The notes under the pieces: model-generated
The model's input: the letters and a program-made list of their open reading frames with translations, nothing else
Told to the model about the DNA's origin: nothing
The model's database searches: none
Made by a program: the position numbers and the translations under genes
Shown: positions 25,179 through 36,398 of the stretch, piece after piece
How positions within the stretch are numbered: the stretch's first letter is position 1
Layout of the letters: each line of letters opens with the position of its first letter
Assembly (NCBI RefSeq): GCF_000730665.1
Contig: NZ_BBIV01000034.1
Span: forward strand, 1-62,607
Direction of reading: 5' to 3'
DNA length: 62,607 nucleotides
Origin: Pseudomonas plecoglossicida NBRC 103162 = DSM 15088
GTDB taxonomy: Bacteria; Pseudomonadota; Gammaproteobacteria; Pseudomonadales; Pseudomonadaceae

Positions 25179-26186
25179 TCACTGGGCCGCGACGGCTGGC
25201 GTGTTGTAGAGCACGATCGCAGCGGTCACCAGCAAATTGATCAGGGTCAGCGGCAGGCAGAACTTCCAGCTGAAGTCCATCACCTGGTCATAGCGTGGGC
25301 GCGGGATCGAGGCGCGCAGCAGGATGAACAGCATGATGAAGAACGCGGTCTTCAGCGCGAACCACAGGAACGACAGTTGCGGCAGGATGCCGAACGGGCC
25401 GTGCCAGCCGCCGAAGAACAGGGTCACCAGCAGCGCCGAGATGAGGATGATGCCGATGTACTCACCGACGAAGAACATGCCCCATTTCATGCCGGCATAC
25501 TCGATGTGGTAACCGTCGGCCAGTTCCTGCTCCGCTTCCGGCTGGTCGAACGGGTGACGGTGGGTCACGGCGACGCCAGCGATGAAGAAGGTGCAGAAGC
25601 CGAAGAACTGCGGAATGATGAACCACAGGTTCTGGGCCTGGTATTCAACGATGTCGCGCATGTTGAACGAGCCCACCTGAACCACCACGCCCATCAGCGC
25701 CAGGCCCAGGAACACTTCGTACGACACGGTCTGTGCCGACGCCCGCAAGCTGCCCAGCAGGGCGTACTTGTTGTTCGACGACCAACCGGCGAAAAGCACC
25801 GCATAGACCGACAGACCGGCCATGGCGAAGAAGAACAGCAGGCCGATGTTCAGGTCGGCGACGCCCCAGGTCGGGGTGATCGGGATGACCACGAAGGCGA
25901 TCAGCAGGGCGCTCATGGCCACTACCGGTGCCAGGGTGAAGATCACGCGGTCGACGAAGGGCGGGTTCCAGTCTTCCTTGAAGAACATCTTCAGCATGTC
26001 GGCTGCGATCTGGAACATGCCGAACGGGCCGACGCGGTTCGGACCGTAACGGTCCTGCCACCAGCCCAGCAGGCGGCGCTCGACGAAGCTGAGCAGCGCG
26101 CCGCAGACCACCACCGCGAGCAGGACCACGATGGCCCGGATCACGGTGAGGATCACATCGATCACTTCGGGGGTGAACCAGCTCAT
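25179..26186 (-). CDS. nuoH: NADH-quinone oxidoreductase subunit H
   Basis: 335 residues, eight membrane helices, the quinone-chamber subunit. Conserved parts are the ERRLLGWWQDRYGPNRVG loop near the N-terminus, the RASAQTVSYEVFLGL cytoplasmic loop, and the acidic DQPEAEQELADGYHIEY segment. The ATG overlaps the nuoG stop by 4 bases. Confidence 0.97.
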   Translation of the reverse strand: MSWFTPEVIDVILTVIRAIVVLLAVVVCGALLSFVERRLLGWWQDRYGPNRVGPFGMFQIAADMLKMFFKEDWNPPFVDRVIFTLAPVVAMSALLIAFVVIPITPTWGVADLNIGLLFFFAMAGLSVYAVLFAGWSSNNKYALLGSLRASAQTVSYEVFLGLALMGVVVQVGSFNMRDIVEYQAQNLWFIIPQFFGFCTFFIAGVAVTHRHPFDQPEAEQELADGYHIEYAGMKWGMFFVGEYIGIILISALLVTLFFGGWHGPFGILPQLSFLWFALKTAFFIMLFILLRASIPRPRYDQVMDFSWKFCLPLTLINLLVTAAIVLYNTPAVAAQ

Positions 26187-28897
26187 TGTGCTGCCTCCTG
26201 CAGACCTTCGACGGATGCACCGAAGATGGCAGGCGGAATGCCGGCCAGGCCTTTCGGCAGCGCAACCAGACCAGCGCCCAGTTGTTCATTGATACGCAGC
26301 GGCAGGCGCAGCGAAACGCCGGCAACGTTCAGGCTCAGCAGGGCACCTTCGTTGACACCCAGGCGGTCGGCTTCGGACTTGGCCAAGGCCACGTAGGCCG
26401 CCGGGATGCGCGCTTGCACCGGGGCGGCGCGCGAGGAGCTCTCTTCGCTGCCGAACAGGTGGAAGAACGGTACCGCGGTCCAGGTGCCACGGGCCGGGTT
26501 GAAGGCGCCCGGGATGGCATTGAACCAGTTCAGGCGATCGCCTTGCGATTCGATCAGGCGCACGCCCGGGTCACCGGCACGCAGGTGGCCACCGACCTCG
26601 TCCTGGAACTTGTTCCAGGCTTGCGGCGAGTTCCAGCCCGGCGACCAGGCGAACGGCACTTGCTGGCGCGGCTCGGCCGAGCCCGAGTAGCCTTCCATGG
26701 AGAAGGCGAACGCGGTGTCCTTGTCCTGCGGGGTACGTGGCTCGTGCACGCTGATGTTGGCGCGCATGGCGGTACGGCCGGAGTAGCGCAGCGGCTCACG
26801 GGCCAGCTTCATGCCCTTGATGCGGAACGCGGCGCTTGGCGCTGCGTTGACGATGCCGGCCAGTTGCGGGGCGGCTTCGGCGCAGGCGCTGGTGACGTGG
26901 TCCAGCTGGGTCCAGTCGACCGGCTTGTTGAGCAGGGTGGCACGCAGGGCGTGCATCCAGCGCCAGCCTTCGTGAACCAGGATGCTGCTGTCCAGGTACT
27001 GCGGGTCGAACACCTGGAAGAAGCGCTGGGCACGGCCTTCCTGGCTGACCAGGGTACCGTCGCCTTCGGCGAAGGAGGCAGCCGGCAGCACCAGGTGGGC
27101 GCGGTCGAGGGTCGCGGTCTTGGAATGGTCGGCGACGATCACCACCTTGGCCGCAGCCAGGGCTGCATCGACCTTGGCGGCCGGAACGCGGGCGTACAGG
27201 TCGTTTTCCAGCACCACGATAGCGTCGGCCTTGCCGCTGATGACCGCGTCCAGCGCGGCATCGACGGACTCGCCGCCCAGCATCGCCATGCCGAGGCTGT
27301 TGGCCTCAGGCACGACCAGGCTCAGCGAACCGTTCTTCTCGCGCAGCTTCAGGGCCTTGGCGATGTTGGCGGCGGCTTCGATCAATGCCGGATCGGCCAG
27401 GGAAGTACCGGCGACCACCAGCGGACGCTTGGCAGCGACCAGGGCATCGGCGATGCGCTGGGCCAGGGCTTGCGCTTCCTGGTCCAGGCCGGCAACCGCG
27501 GGTGCGCTCGGGTCGATGGCGTGGGCCACGGCAAAGCCGATGCGGGCGAGGTCGGCCGGAGAGGCGTGCACGCACTCCTCGGCAACGTCGTCGAGCTTGG
27601 TTTCAGCCAGCGAGGCGATGAACAGCGGGTACAGCGCGTGCTGGCCGATGTTCTTCACTGCGGCGTCGAGCCACGGTTGTACCTTCATCGCCTCGGCCAT
27701 GGCTTCGGCCTTGCCTTTGGTGGCCTGGCGCACGGCCAGGGCAACGCGGGCTGCGGTCTGGGTCAGGTCTTCACCGAGCACGAACACGGCGTCGTGGTCT
27801 TCGATGTCGCGCAGGGTCGGCACCGGCAGCGGGCTGTTGTTCAGCACGCTCAGAGCCAGGCGCACGCGGGCCAGTTCGCCGGCTTCCATACCCGAATAGA
27901 AGTAGTCGGCACCGACCAGTTCACGCAGCCCATAGTTGCTTTCGAGGCTGGCGCGTGGCGAGCCGATACCGACGATGGTACGGCCGCGCAGCAGGTCGGC
28001 GGCCTTGTCCAGGGCGGCGTCCAGGCTCAGCTTGGTGCCATCGGCAAGGAACGGCTGGCGTGGGCGATCGGTGCGGTTGACGTAGCCATAGCCGAAGCGG
28101 CCGCGGTCGCACAGGAAGTACTGGTTGACCGAACCGTTGAAGCGGTTCTCGATCCGGCGCAGTTCGCCGTAGCGCTCGCCCGGGCTGATGTTGCAGCCGC
28201 TGGAGCAACCATGGCAGATGCTCGGGGCGAACTGCATGTCCCACTTGCGGTTGTAGCGCTCGGAGTGAGTCTTGTCGGTGAACACGCCGGTCGGGCAGAC
28301 CTCGGTCAGGTTGCCGGAGAATTCGCTTTCCAGCACACCGTCTTCGACGCGACCGAAGTACACGTTGTCGTGGGCGCCATAGACACCCAGGTCGGTGCCG
28401 CCTGCGTAGTCCTTGTAGTAACGCACGCAGCGGTAGCAGGCGATGCAGCGGTTCATCTCGTGGGCGATGAACGGGCCGAGGTCCTGGTTCTGGTGGGTAC
28501 GCTTGGTGAAACGGTAGCGGCGCTCGTTGTGGCCGGTCATTACCGTCATGTCCTGCAGGTGGCAGTGACCGCCTTCCTCGCACACCGGGCAGTCGTGCGG
28601 GTGGTTGGTCATCAGCCATTCGACGACGCTGGCGCGGAACGCCTTGGACTCGTCATCGTCGATGGAGATCCAGGTGCCGTCGGAGGCAGGGGTCATGCAG
28701 GACATGACGATACGACCGCGGGTGTCGTTCTCGTCGGTGTACTGCTTGACCGCACACTGCCGGCAGGCGCCAACGCTACCGAGCGCCGGGTGCCAGCAGA
28801 AATAAGGGATGTCGAGGCCGAGCGACAGACACGCCTGTAACAGGTTGTCTGCACCGTTGACTTCGAGCGCTTTGCCGTCTACGTGGATAGTGGCCAT
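26183..28897 (-). CDS. nuoG: NADH-quinone oxidoreductase subunit G
   Basis: 904 residues. The N-terminal 240 residues carry Fe-S motifs: a 2Fe-2S site (CWHPALGSVGACRQC and a later SCMTP cysteine), the His-coordinated N5 site (HPHDCPVCEEGGHC), the 4Fe-4S set CIACYRC ... CPTG, and the extra N7 site CHGCSSGCN as in E. coli NuoG. A large molybdopterin-oxidoreductase-like domain without cofactor motif follows. It starts 132 bases after nuoF, the largest gap within the operon, and overlaps nuoH by 4 bases. Confidence 0.97.
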   Translation of the reverse strand: MATIHVDGKALEVNGADNLLQACLSLGLDIPYFCWHPALGSVGACRQCAVKQYTDENDTRGRIVMSCMTPASDGTWISIDDDESKAFRASVVEWLMTNHPHDCPVCEEGGHCHLQDMTVMTGHNERRYRFTKRTHQNQDLGPFIAHEMNRCIACYRCVRYYKDYAGGTDLGVYGAHDNVYFGRVEDGVLESEFSGNLTEVCPTGVFTDKTHSERYNRKWDMQFAPSICHGCSSGCNISPGERYGELRRIENRFNGSVNQYFLCDRGRFGYGYVNRTDRPRQPFLADGTKLSLDAALDKAADLLRGRTIVGIGSPRASLESNYGLRELVGADYFYSGMEAGELARVRLALSVLNNSPLPVPTLRDIEDHDAVFVLGEDLTQTAARVALAVRQATKGKAEAMAEAMKVQPWLDAAVKNIGQHALYPLFIASLAETKLDDVAEECVHASPADLARIGFAVAHAIDPSAPAVAGLDQEAQALAQRIADALVAAKRPLVVAGTSLADPALIEAAANIAKALKLREKNGSLSLVVPEANSLGMAMLGGESVDAALDAVISGKADAIVVLENDLYARVPAAKVDAALAAAKVVIVADHSKTATLDRAHLVLPAASFAEGDGTLVSQEGRAQRFFQVFDPQYLDSSILVHEGWRWMHALRATLLNKPVDWTQLDHVTSACAEAAPQLAGIVNAAPSAAFRIKGMKLAREPLRYSGRTAMRANISVHEPRTPQDKDTAFAFSMEGYSGSAEPRQQVPFAWSPGWNSPQAWNKFQDEVGGHLRAGDPGVRLIESQGDRLNWFNAIPGAFNPARGTWTAVPFFHLFGSEESSSRAAPVQARIPAAYVALAKSEADRLGVNEGALLSLNVAGVSLRLPLRINEQLGAGLVALPKGLAGIPPAIFGASVEGLQEAAQ

Positions 28898-29029
28898 TGT
28901 TCAAAGTTCTTCGTTGGCCCGCGTGAGCGGGCGTGGCTAATGGAAATCGGTGAGCTTGCGGCACGCCACGATCACTCGGGCCTGTCGGCAAGCTGGCGAG
29001 TGGCACGGACCACCCGCCTAATCATCTTG

Positions 29030-30394
29030 TTATGCGCCGACCACGATCGGCTTGGCCAGATCGGGGCGCAGGGTGTCGCTGGCAGATGCTGGTGCGACAC
29101 CGGCCTCGAACTCGGACCGGAAGTATTTGATGGCACTGCCAAGCGGCTCGACGGCACCCGGTGCGTGAGCACAGAAGGTACGGCCTGGGCCGAGGAAGTT
29201 GACCAGACCCAGCAGGGTCTCGATGTCTTCGGCGCGGCCCTGGCCTTTCTCCAGTGCGCGCAGCATCTTCACGCTCCACGGCAGGCCATCACGGCAAGGC
29301 GTGCACCAGCCGCACGACTCGCGGGCGAAGAACTCTTCCATGTTGCGCAGCAGCGAAACCATGTTGACGCTGTCGTCGACCGCCATGGCCAGGCCGGTGC
29401 CCATACGGGTGCCGACCTTGGCGATGCCGCCGGCGTACATCTGGGCGTCGAGGTGCTCGGGCAGCAGGAAGCCGGTACCGGCGCCACCTGGCTGCCAGCA
29501 CTTGAGCCTGAAGCCGTCGCGCATGCCCCCGGCGTAGTCTTCGAACAGCTCGCGGGCGGTGACGCCGAACGGCAGCTCCCACAGGCCCGGGTTCTTCACC
29601 TTGCCGGAGAAGCCCATCAGCTTGGTGCCGTGGTCTTCGCTGCCTTCGCGGGCCAGCGACTTGTACCAGTCGTTGCCGTTGGCGACGATGGCTGGCACGT
29701 TGCACAGGGTCTCGACGTTGTTCACGCACGTCGGCTTGCCCCACACGCCAACGGCGGCAGGGAAGGGCGGCTTGGAGCGCGGATTGGCGCGGCGGCCTTC
29801 CAGCGAGTTGATCAGTGCGGTTTCTTCACCGCAGATGTAGCGGCCGGCACCGGTGTGGACGAACAGCTCGAAGTCGAAACCGCTGCCCATGATGTTCTTG
29901 CCCAGCAGGCCTGCTGCCTTGGCTTCGTCGATGGCGCGGTTGAGGTTCTTCGCTGCGGTGGTGTATTCGCCACGCAGGAAGATGTAGCCACGGTAGGCCT
30001 TCAGGGCGCGGGCGCTGATCAGCATGCCCTCGACCAGCAGATGGGGCTGTTGCTCCATCAGCATGCGGTCCTTCCAGGTGTTCGGCTCCATTTCGTCCGC
30101 GTTGCACAGCAGGTAGCGGATGTTCATGGATTCGTCTTTGGGCATCAGGCCCCACTTCACGCCAGTGGGGAAGCCCGCGCCGCCACGGCCCTTGAGGCCG
30201 GAGTCCTTGACGGTCTGGACGATGTCGTCCTGCGACATCTGCGCCAGCGCCTTGCGGGCAGCGGCGTAGCCGTTCTTGGATTCGTATTCGGCAAGCCAGA
30301 CCGGCTCGCCGTCGTCACGCAGGCGCCAGGTCAGCGGGTGGGTTTCGGCCGAGCGCGCGATGCGGTTGGCCGGGCCGAAGGAAGTGATGGTCAT
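29030..30394 (-). CDS. nuoF: NADH-quinone oxidoreductase subunit F (FMN, NADH site)
   Basis: 454 residues. KGRGGAGFPTGVKW is the NADH/FMN loop, HTGAGRYICGEETALINSLEG the FMN-binding part, and ESCGWCTPCRDG with a later FCAHAPG cysteine ligates cluster N3. The start at 30394 overlaps the nuoE stop by 4 bases; longer upstream reading is not genuine. Confidence 0.97.
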   Translation of the reverse strand: MTITSFGPANRIARSAETHPLTWRLRDDGEPVWLAEYESKNGYAAARKALAQMSQDDIVQTVKDSGLKGRGGAGFPTGVKWGLMPKDESMNIRYLLCNADEMEPNTWKDRMLMEQQPHLLVEGMLISARALKAYRGYIFLRGEYTTAAKNLNRAIDEAKAAGLLGKNIMGSGFDFELFVHTGAGRYICGEETALINSLEGRRANPRSKPPFPAAVGVWGKPTCVNNVETLCNVPAIVANGNDWYKSLAREGSEDHGTKLMGFSGKVKNPGLWELPFGVTARELFEDYAGGMRDGFRLKCWQPGGAGTGFLLPEHLDAQMYAGGIAKVGTRMGTGLAMAVDDSVNMVSLLRNMEEFFARESCGWCTPCRDGLPWSVKMLRALEKGQGRAEDIETLLGLVNFLGPGRTFCAHAPGAVEPLGSAIKYFRSEFEAGVAPASASDTLRPDLAKPIVVGA

Positions 30395-30888
30395 ACGTAA
30401 CCCTCCAGCAGCTTGGAGACGCCAGCCGGCTGTACGTCGCCGAAGGTGTCGTCGTCGATCATCAGCGCAGGGGCCTTGTCGCAGTTGCCCAGGCAGCACA
30501 CTGGCAGCAGGGTGAAGCGGCCGTCCGCGGTAGTCTGGCCGAGGCCGATGCCCAGTTCGCTCTGGATCTGGCTGACGACCGACTCGTGCCCGCCGATGTA
30601 GCAGACCATGCTGTCGCACACGCGAATGATGTGGCGGCCGACTGGCTGGCGGAAGATCTGGCTGTAGAAGGTGGCCACACCCTCGACGTCGCTTGCCGGG
30701 ATGCCCAGCACTTCGCCGATGGCGTGGATGGCGCCATCCGGCACCCAGCCACGTTCCTTTTGGACGATCTTCAGGGCTTCGATGGACGCCGCGCGCGGGT
30801 CCTCGTAGTGATGCATCTCGTGCTCGATGGCCGAGCGCTCGGTTTCGCTCAGGGCGAAACGGTCGGTTTGGATAAGCGTGCTGTTCAT
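30391..30888 (-). CDS. nuoE: NADH-quinone oxidoreductase subunit E (2Fe-2S)
   Basis: 165 residues, thioredoxin-like 2Fe-2S protein. Cluster N1a ligands are in VCDSMVCYIGG and PVCCLGNCDKAP; the TTADGRFTLLPVCCLGNC run is almost as in E. coli. Located 2 bases after nuoCD and overlapping nuoF by 4. Confidence 0.97.
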   Translation of the reverse strand: MNSTLIQTDRFALSETERSAIEHEMHHYEDPRAASIEALKIVQKERGWVPDGAIHAIGEVLGIPASDVEGVATFYSQIFRQPVGRHIIRVCDSMVCYIGGHESVVSQIQSELGIGLGQTTADGRFTLLPVCCLGNCDKAPALMIDDDTFGDVQPAGVSKLLEGYV

Positions 30889-30890
30889 GC

Positions 30891-32672
30891 TTAGCGGTCC
30901 ACGTCAGCCATAACGAAGTCGATACTGCCCAGGTACGCAATGAGGTCGGCGACCATGCTGCCTTTGATCACCGAAGGGATCTGCTGCAGGTGCGGGTAGC
31001 TCGGGGTACGGATCCGGGTGCGGTAGCTCATGGTGCCGCCATCGCTCGTCAGGTAGTAACTGTTGATGCCCTTGGTCGCCTCGATCATCTGGAACGACTC
31101 GTTGGCCGGCATGACCGGGCCCCACGAGACTTGCAGGAAGTGCGTGATCAGGGTCTCGATGTGCTGCAGGGTGCGCTCTTTCGGCGGCGGCGTGGTCAGC
31201 GGGTGGTCCGCCTTGTACGGGCCTTCCGGCATGTTGCGCAGGCACTGGTCGATGATGCGGATACTCTGGCGCATCTCCTCGACACGGACCATGCAGCGAT
31301 CGTAGGCATCGCCGTTGTGGGCCAGCGGTACTTCGAACTCGAAGTTCTCGTAGCCGGAGTAGGGGCGTGCTTTGCGCAGGTCGAAGTCGCAACCGGTGGA
31401 GCGCAGGCCGGCACCGGTGGTGCCCCATTCCAGCGCTTCCTTGGTGTTGTACGCGGCAACGCCGACGGTACGGCCCTTGAGGATGCTGTTCTGCAGGGCG
31501 GCCTTGGTGTATTCGTCCAGGCGCTTGGGCAGCCACTCGACGAAGTCCTTGACCAGCTTGTCCCAGCCGCGTGGCAGGTCGTGGGCGACGCCACCGATGC
31601 GGTACCAGGCCGGGTGCAGGCGGAATCCGGTGATCGCTTCGATCACGGTGTAGGCGCGCTGGCGGTCGGTGAAGGTGAAGAACACCGGGGTCATCGCGCC
31701 AACGTCCTGGATGTAGGTACCCAGGAACAGCAGGTGGCTGGTGATGCGGAAGAACTCGGCGAGCATGATGCGAATCACGTCGACCTTCTGCGGCACCTTG
31801 ATGCCGGCCAGCTTTTCCACCGCCAGGACGTACGGCAGGTTGTTCATCACCCCGCCGAGGTAGTCGATACGGTCGGTGTAGGGGATGAAGCTGTGCCAGG
31901 ACTGGCGCTCAGCCATCTTCTCGGCGCCACGGTGGTGGTAGCCGATGTCCGGAACGCAGTCGACGATCTCTTCACCGTCCAGCTGCAGGACGATACGGAA
32001 CGCACCGTGGGCGGACGGGTGGTTGGGGCCGAGGTTGAGGAACATGTAGTCCTCGTTGGCGCCCTGACGTTTCATGCCCCAGGCTTCCGGGTTGAAGCGT
32101 GCCGATTCCTCTTCAAGCTGCTGCTTGGCCAGGGTCAGGCTGTAGGGGTCGAACTCGGTGGCGCGGGCAGGGTAGTCCTTGCGCAGCGGGTGACCTTCCC
32201 AGGTGGGCGGCATCATGATGCGGCTCAGGTGCGGGTGGCCGGCAAAGTCGATGCCGAACATGTCCCAGACTTCGCGCTCGTACCAGTTGGCGTTGGGCCA
32301 GATGCCGGTCACGGTCGGCAGGTTCAGGTCGCCTTCGCTGAGCGACACCTTGATCATCACGTCGCTGTTACGTTCTACCGACAGCAGGTGGTAGAACACG
32401 CTGAAATCGGCGGCGGGCAGGCCGCGGCGCTGGGTGCGCAGGCGCTCGTCGACGCCGTGCAAGTCGTACAGCATGCTGTAGGGCTTGGCCACACCGCGCA
32501 GGAAGCTGAGCACCTCTTTGAGCTGGGCGCGCTTGACCCACAGCACGGGCATACCGGTGCGGGTTTCCTGGGCGACGAATGCTTCGGCGCCAAAACGGTT
32601 GTGCAGTTCGACGACCACATCTTGGTCGTCAGCCTTGTAGGGCGGAATGAAAATAGCGTTGTCCGCTGTCAT
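30891..32672 (-). CDS. nuoC: NADH-quinone oxidoreductase fused subunit C/D
   Basis: 593 residues, a fusion of NuoC (about 1-185, including EREVWDMFGIDFAGHP) and NuoD (about 200-593, including GPNHPSAHGAFR, DIGYHHRGAEKMAE and the C-terminal GTMSYRTRIRTPSYPHLQ). The NuoD His and Tyr of the quinone site (HPSAHG, about 218) are present. The fused form is usual for enterobacteria and Pseudomonas. It is 79 bases after nuoB. Confidence 0.97.
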   Translation of the reverse strand: MTADNAIFIPPYKADDQDVVVELHNRFGAEAFVAQETRTGMPVLWVKRAQLKEVLSFLRGVAKPYSMLYDLHGVDERLRTQRRGLPAADFSVFYHLLSVERNSDVMIKVSLSEGDLNLPTVTGIWPNANWYEREVWDMFGIDFAGHPHLSRIMMPPTWEGHPLRKDYPARATEFDPYSLTLAKQQLEEESARFNPEAWGMKRQGANEDYMFLNLGPNHPSAHGAFRIVLQLDGEEIVDCVPDIGYHHRGAEKMAERQSWHSFIPYTDRIDYLGGVMNNLPYVLAVEKLAGIKVPQKVDVIRIMLAEFFRITSHLLFLGTYIQDVGAMTPVFFTFTDRQRAYTVIEAITGFRLHPAWYRIGGVAHDLPRGWDKLVKDFVEWLPKRLDEYTKAALQNSILKGRTVGVAAYNTKEALEWGTTGAGLRSTGCDFDLRKARPYSGYENFEFEVPLAHNGDAYDRCMVRVEEMRQSIRIIDQCLRNMPEGPYKADHPLTTPPPKERTLQHIETLITHFLQVSWGPVMPANESFQMIEATKGINSYYLTSDGGTMSYRTRIRTPSYPHLQQIPSVIKGSMVADLIAYLGSIDFVMADVDR

Positions 32673-32751
32673 GGTCTCGGTCGCTTTGGGTCAACGTTAA
32701 GAATGAAGCCAGGCCGCCGGCTCCATAGGGCGCGGGCGGCAGGTCGCTGGA

Positions 32752-33429
32752 TCAGACTTCGTCGGGGCTGCGCAGGTTGGTTACTGCAATGCGCTGCTCA
32801 CGACGCAGGTCTTTCTGGGCGGGCATCTCGGCACGGTAAATACCTTGATCACCAACAACCCAGGAAAGCGGGCGTCGTTCTTGGCCGATCGACTCCTGCA
32901 GCAGCATCAAGCCTTGCAGGAAAGCCTCAGGGCGTGGCGGGCAGCCAGGCACATAGACGTCCACGGGGAGGAACTTGTCGACCCCCTGAACGACCGAGTA
33001 GATGTCGTACATGCCGCCGGAGTTGGCGCACGAACCCATGGAGATGACCCACTTCGGTTCGAGCATCTGCTCGTACAGGCGCTGGATGATCGGCGCCATC
33101 TTGACGAAGCAGGTACCGGCGATGACCATGAAGTCGGCCTGGCGCGGCGAGGCCCGGATGACTTCGGCGCCGAAGCGGGCGATGTCGTGGGGCGCCGTGA
33201 AGGCCGTGGTCATTTCCACGTAGCAGCAGGACAGGCCGAAGTTGTACGGCCAGAGGGAGTTCTTGCGACCCCAGTTGACCGCGCCACGCAGCACATCTTC
33301 GAGTTTCCCCATGTAGATGTTCTTGTGGACCTGGTCCTCTAGCAGCTGATCGGTGACGGTTTCCCGTTCACCGACCGGGTACTGCTCGTTGGGCGCATCC
33401 GGATCGATTCTGGTGAGATTGTATTGCAT
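32752..33429 (-). CDS. nuoB: NADH-quinone oxidoreductase subunit B (cluster N2)
   Basis: 225 residues. GLSCCYVEMT with tandem cysteines, GTCFVKMAP, and MGSCANSGGMYD ... YVPGCPPRPEA provide the four ligands of cluster N2, which reduces quinone. Begins 9 bases after nuoA. Confidence 0.97.
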   Translation of the reverse strand: MQYNLTRIDPDAPNEQYPVGERETVTDQLLEDQVHKNIYMGKLEDVLRGAVNWGRKNSLWPYNFGLSCCYVEMTTAFTAPHDIARFGAEVIRASPRQADFMVIAGTCFVKMAPIIQRLYEQMLEPKWVISMGSCANSGGMYDIYSVVQGVDKFLPVDVYVPGCPPRPEAFLQGLMLLQESIGQERRPLSWVVGDQGIYRAEMPAQKDLRREQRIAVTNLRSPDEV

Positions 33430-33438
33430 GCCAAAGCC

Positions 33439-33852
33439 TCATTGTTTCAGCTTCGCTTGCCGCTTGCGACGACCTTCGGGAGCCCAATCAAGTGCCCCGA
33501 CGCGCCATAGGTAGACAAGACCTGCCAACAGAATTGCTATGAAAACGAGTGCTTCGACGAATCCGGTCCAGCCGCTTTCGCGGACGGACACAGACCATGC
33601 AAAGAGAAAGAGGGCTTCGATATCGAAGATCACGAACAGCATCGCGACCAGATAGAATTTAGCGGACAGGCGCAGGCGTGCGCTGCCGACGGGCAGCATG
33701 CCGGATTCGAAAGGTTCGTTCTTGGCGCGGCCCCAGGCCTTGCTGCCGAGCAGGCTGGACAGGCCGAGCATGAAGGCACACAGGCCGACGACACCCAGGA
33801 GGAAGATGGCAAAGCCCCAGTTGTGGGCGATGAGTCCTGCCGAATCGGACAT
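33439..33852 (-). CDS. nuoA: NADH-quinone oxidoreductase subunit A
   Basis: 137 residues, three membrane helices (about 11-34, 64-86, 95-115) with the conserved KNEPFESGMLPVGSARLR loop and the acidic FVIFDIEALFLFAW helix of NuoA/ND3. First gene of the nuo operon; AAGGA stands 8 bases before the ATG. Confidence 0.96.
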   Translation of the reverse strand: MSDSAGLIAHNWGFAIFLLGVVGLCAFMLGLSSLLGSKAWGRAKNEPFESGMLPVGSARLRLSAKFYLVAMLFVIFDIEALFLFAWSVSVRESGWTGFVEALVFIAILLAGLVYLWRVGALDWAPEGRRKRQAKLKQ

Positions 33853-34232
33853 GCTAGAGATCCTTATACAGAGACCCAGCTCTGCAGTCTGAAATAAGTA
33901 GAGCGGCGACGCGGTGTCGCAGGTGCAGTGACCAAATGTCGCAGCTGAATCAATCGGGCTGATTTTATGGGTAAACCCGGTGCAAGTAAAATTTCCGTTG
34001 CAAATTTATTCGTAGCATTAAGAATAAAAAACCCTCCTAACTGGCTGAAAGCCTTGAGATTCGGGCATTGCACACGGTTTTGTTAATTATGTTTCTTGCG
34101 TGGCGTAACGAAACGCCAACTTGTAATGATAATTAATAGCGTTTGATCTGATGCTTGAAACTTTGTCGCTGCTGATCCTTGAAAAGTTCAAACGACGACA
34201 CACCCCACTTGCAAATGCGAAAGACTTTTGTT
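33853..34232. promoter_or_regulatory. 380-base upstream region of the nuo operon
   Basis: AT-rich compared with the genes, with no coding potential I accept. It contains the nuo promoter(s) on the minus strand, but I could not place a convincing -35/-10. A dyad TGGCGT-AACGAA-ACGCCA lies at 34101-34118 and could be an operator or the end signal of something upstream. A TTGATT/AATCAA half-match near 33947-33954 is only half an ANR site. Confidence 0.5.
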
Positions 34233-34895
34233 CTAGCAGCTTCTGCAGTCGCGGGCACTGCTCTGGGTCAATACTTTGCAGGATTCATCCTGGCGGGCCG
34301 ATGAAGCAATTGCCCATTGGCCCAGCCAGTAGGCGATGATGATCAGGTAGGGGGCTGCAGCGAAGGCGCTGACGAAACGGTCGATGCCGATCAGGCTGTC
34401 GGAGAACACGAACAGGCAGGCGCCCGCCGCTGCCATGCCGCCGCAGGCCAGCGCGCGCCAGAGCATGGCACTGATGGCCAGTGCGTATAGCGCTACCGGA
34501 ACCAATAGAGGGCCGAGCCCGTGGCTGGCCAGAATGCCCAGCAGGGTGATGCCGGTGATGGCGCTCAAGAACAGTGCCGGCAGCGCCGGGCGCCGGTCTT
34601 TGCTGCTATAGGCACGCAGGTAGGCAAGATGCGCGCAAAGGAAAGCGGCCAGGCCGAAGACGAACAAGTCGGCAGGGATGGCCAGCAGGATGTCGCCGAG
34701 CACCGAGAAACCCAGGCCGAGGGTGATCCAGCGGCGGTATGCGGTCGCAGGCGCGCTGAGCATCCAGGCAATCAGGGTCAATACCGGAACAGGTTTGGTC
34801 AGAAGGCCGAGCAGGGCGTTGTCGGTGGCCAGTGCATATATATAGAGGGCAGCGGCTGCGCCGGCGAGGATGAGCAGGTGGCTTGGACGAGGCAT
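34233..34895 (-). CDS. YhhN-family membrane protein (lysoplasmalogenase-like)
   Basis: 220 residues with about eight hydrophobic helices and the YhhN pattern: LGFSVLGDILLAI with its Asp, then CLFVFSDSLIGIDRF and YLIIIAYWLGQ. Mammalian relatives (TMEM86) hydrolyse lysoplasmalogen; bacterial activity on lysoplasmenyl lipids is known for few members. The last 20 residues after the final helix are Cys/Arg-rich and look non-conserved, as if the stop had shifted. Transcribed after the nuo region on the same strand as aceA. Confidence 0.85.
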   Translation of the reverse strand: MPRPSHLLILAGAAAALYIYALATDNALLGLLTKPVPVLTLIAWMLSAPATAYRRWITLGLGFSVLGDILLAIPADLFVFGLAAFLCAHLAYLRAYSSKDRRPALPALFLSAITGITLLGILASHGLGPLLVPVALYALAISAMLWRALACGGMAAAGACLFVFSDSLIGIDRFVSAFAAAPYLIIIAYWLGQWAIASSARQDESCKVLTQSSARDCRSC

Positions 34896-34962
34896 GGACG
34901 GTCCTTGCTACTGGGCTGCCCCAAGCATAGTCAAGATACTGGGGTTTGCTGTTGTCTGTTAG

Positions 34963-34993
34963 GCCCTATCGCCGGCAAGCCGGCTCCCACAGG
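34963..34993 (-). repeat. REP element (single)
   Basis: GCCCTATCGCCGGCAAGCCG followed by GCTCCCAC: one REP copy in minus orientation between the aceA 3' end and the YhhN start. Confidence 0.85.
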
Positions 34994-35018
34994 GGGGGCG
35001 AGGGCCAGAGCAAGCGAT

Positions 35019-35054
35019 AAAAGGCCCGGGGATCTCGCGACCCCCGGGCCTTTC
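35019..35054. terminator. Terminator of aceA
   Basis: AAAGGCCCGGGG and CCCCGGGCCTTT arms around a 10-base loop, with TTTTA following on the minus strand; strong GC stem 18 bases past the aceA stop codon. Confidence 0.9.
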
Positions 35055-35072
35055 TTCAGCAGCAACCCACTA

Positions 35073-36398
<1,326 letters not shown>

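Noticed and set aside
34215..34304. 29-codon frame MRKTFVLAASAVAGTALGQY..., resembling a small membrane peptide
   Set aside because: Looks attractive but has no ribosome site, overlaps the YhhN 3' end, and is too short to judge by eye.
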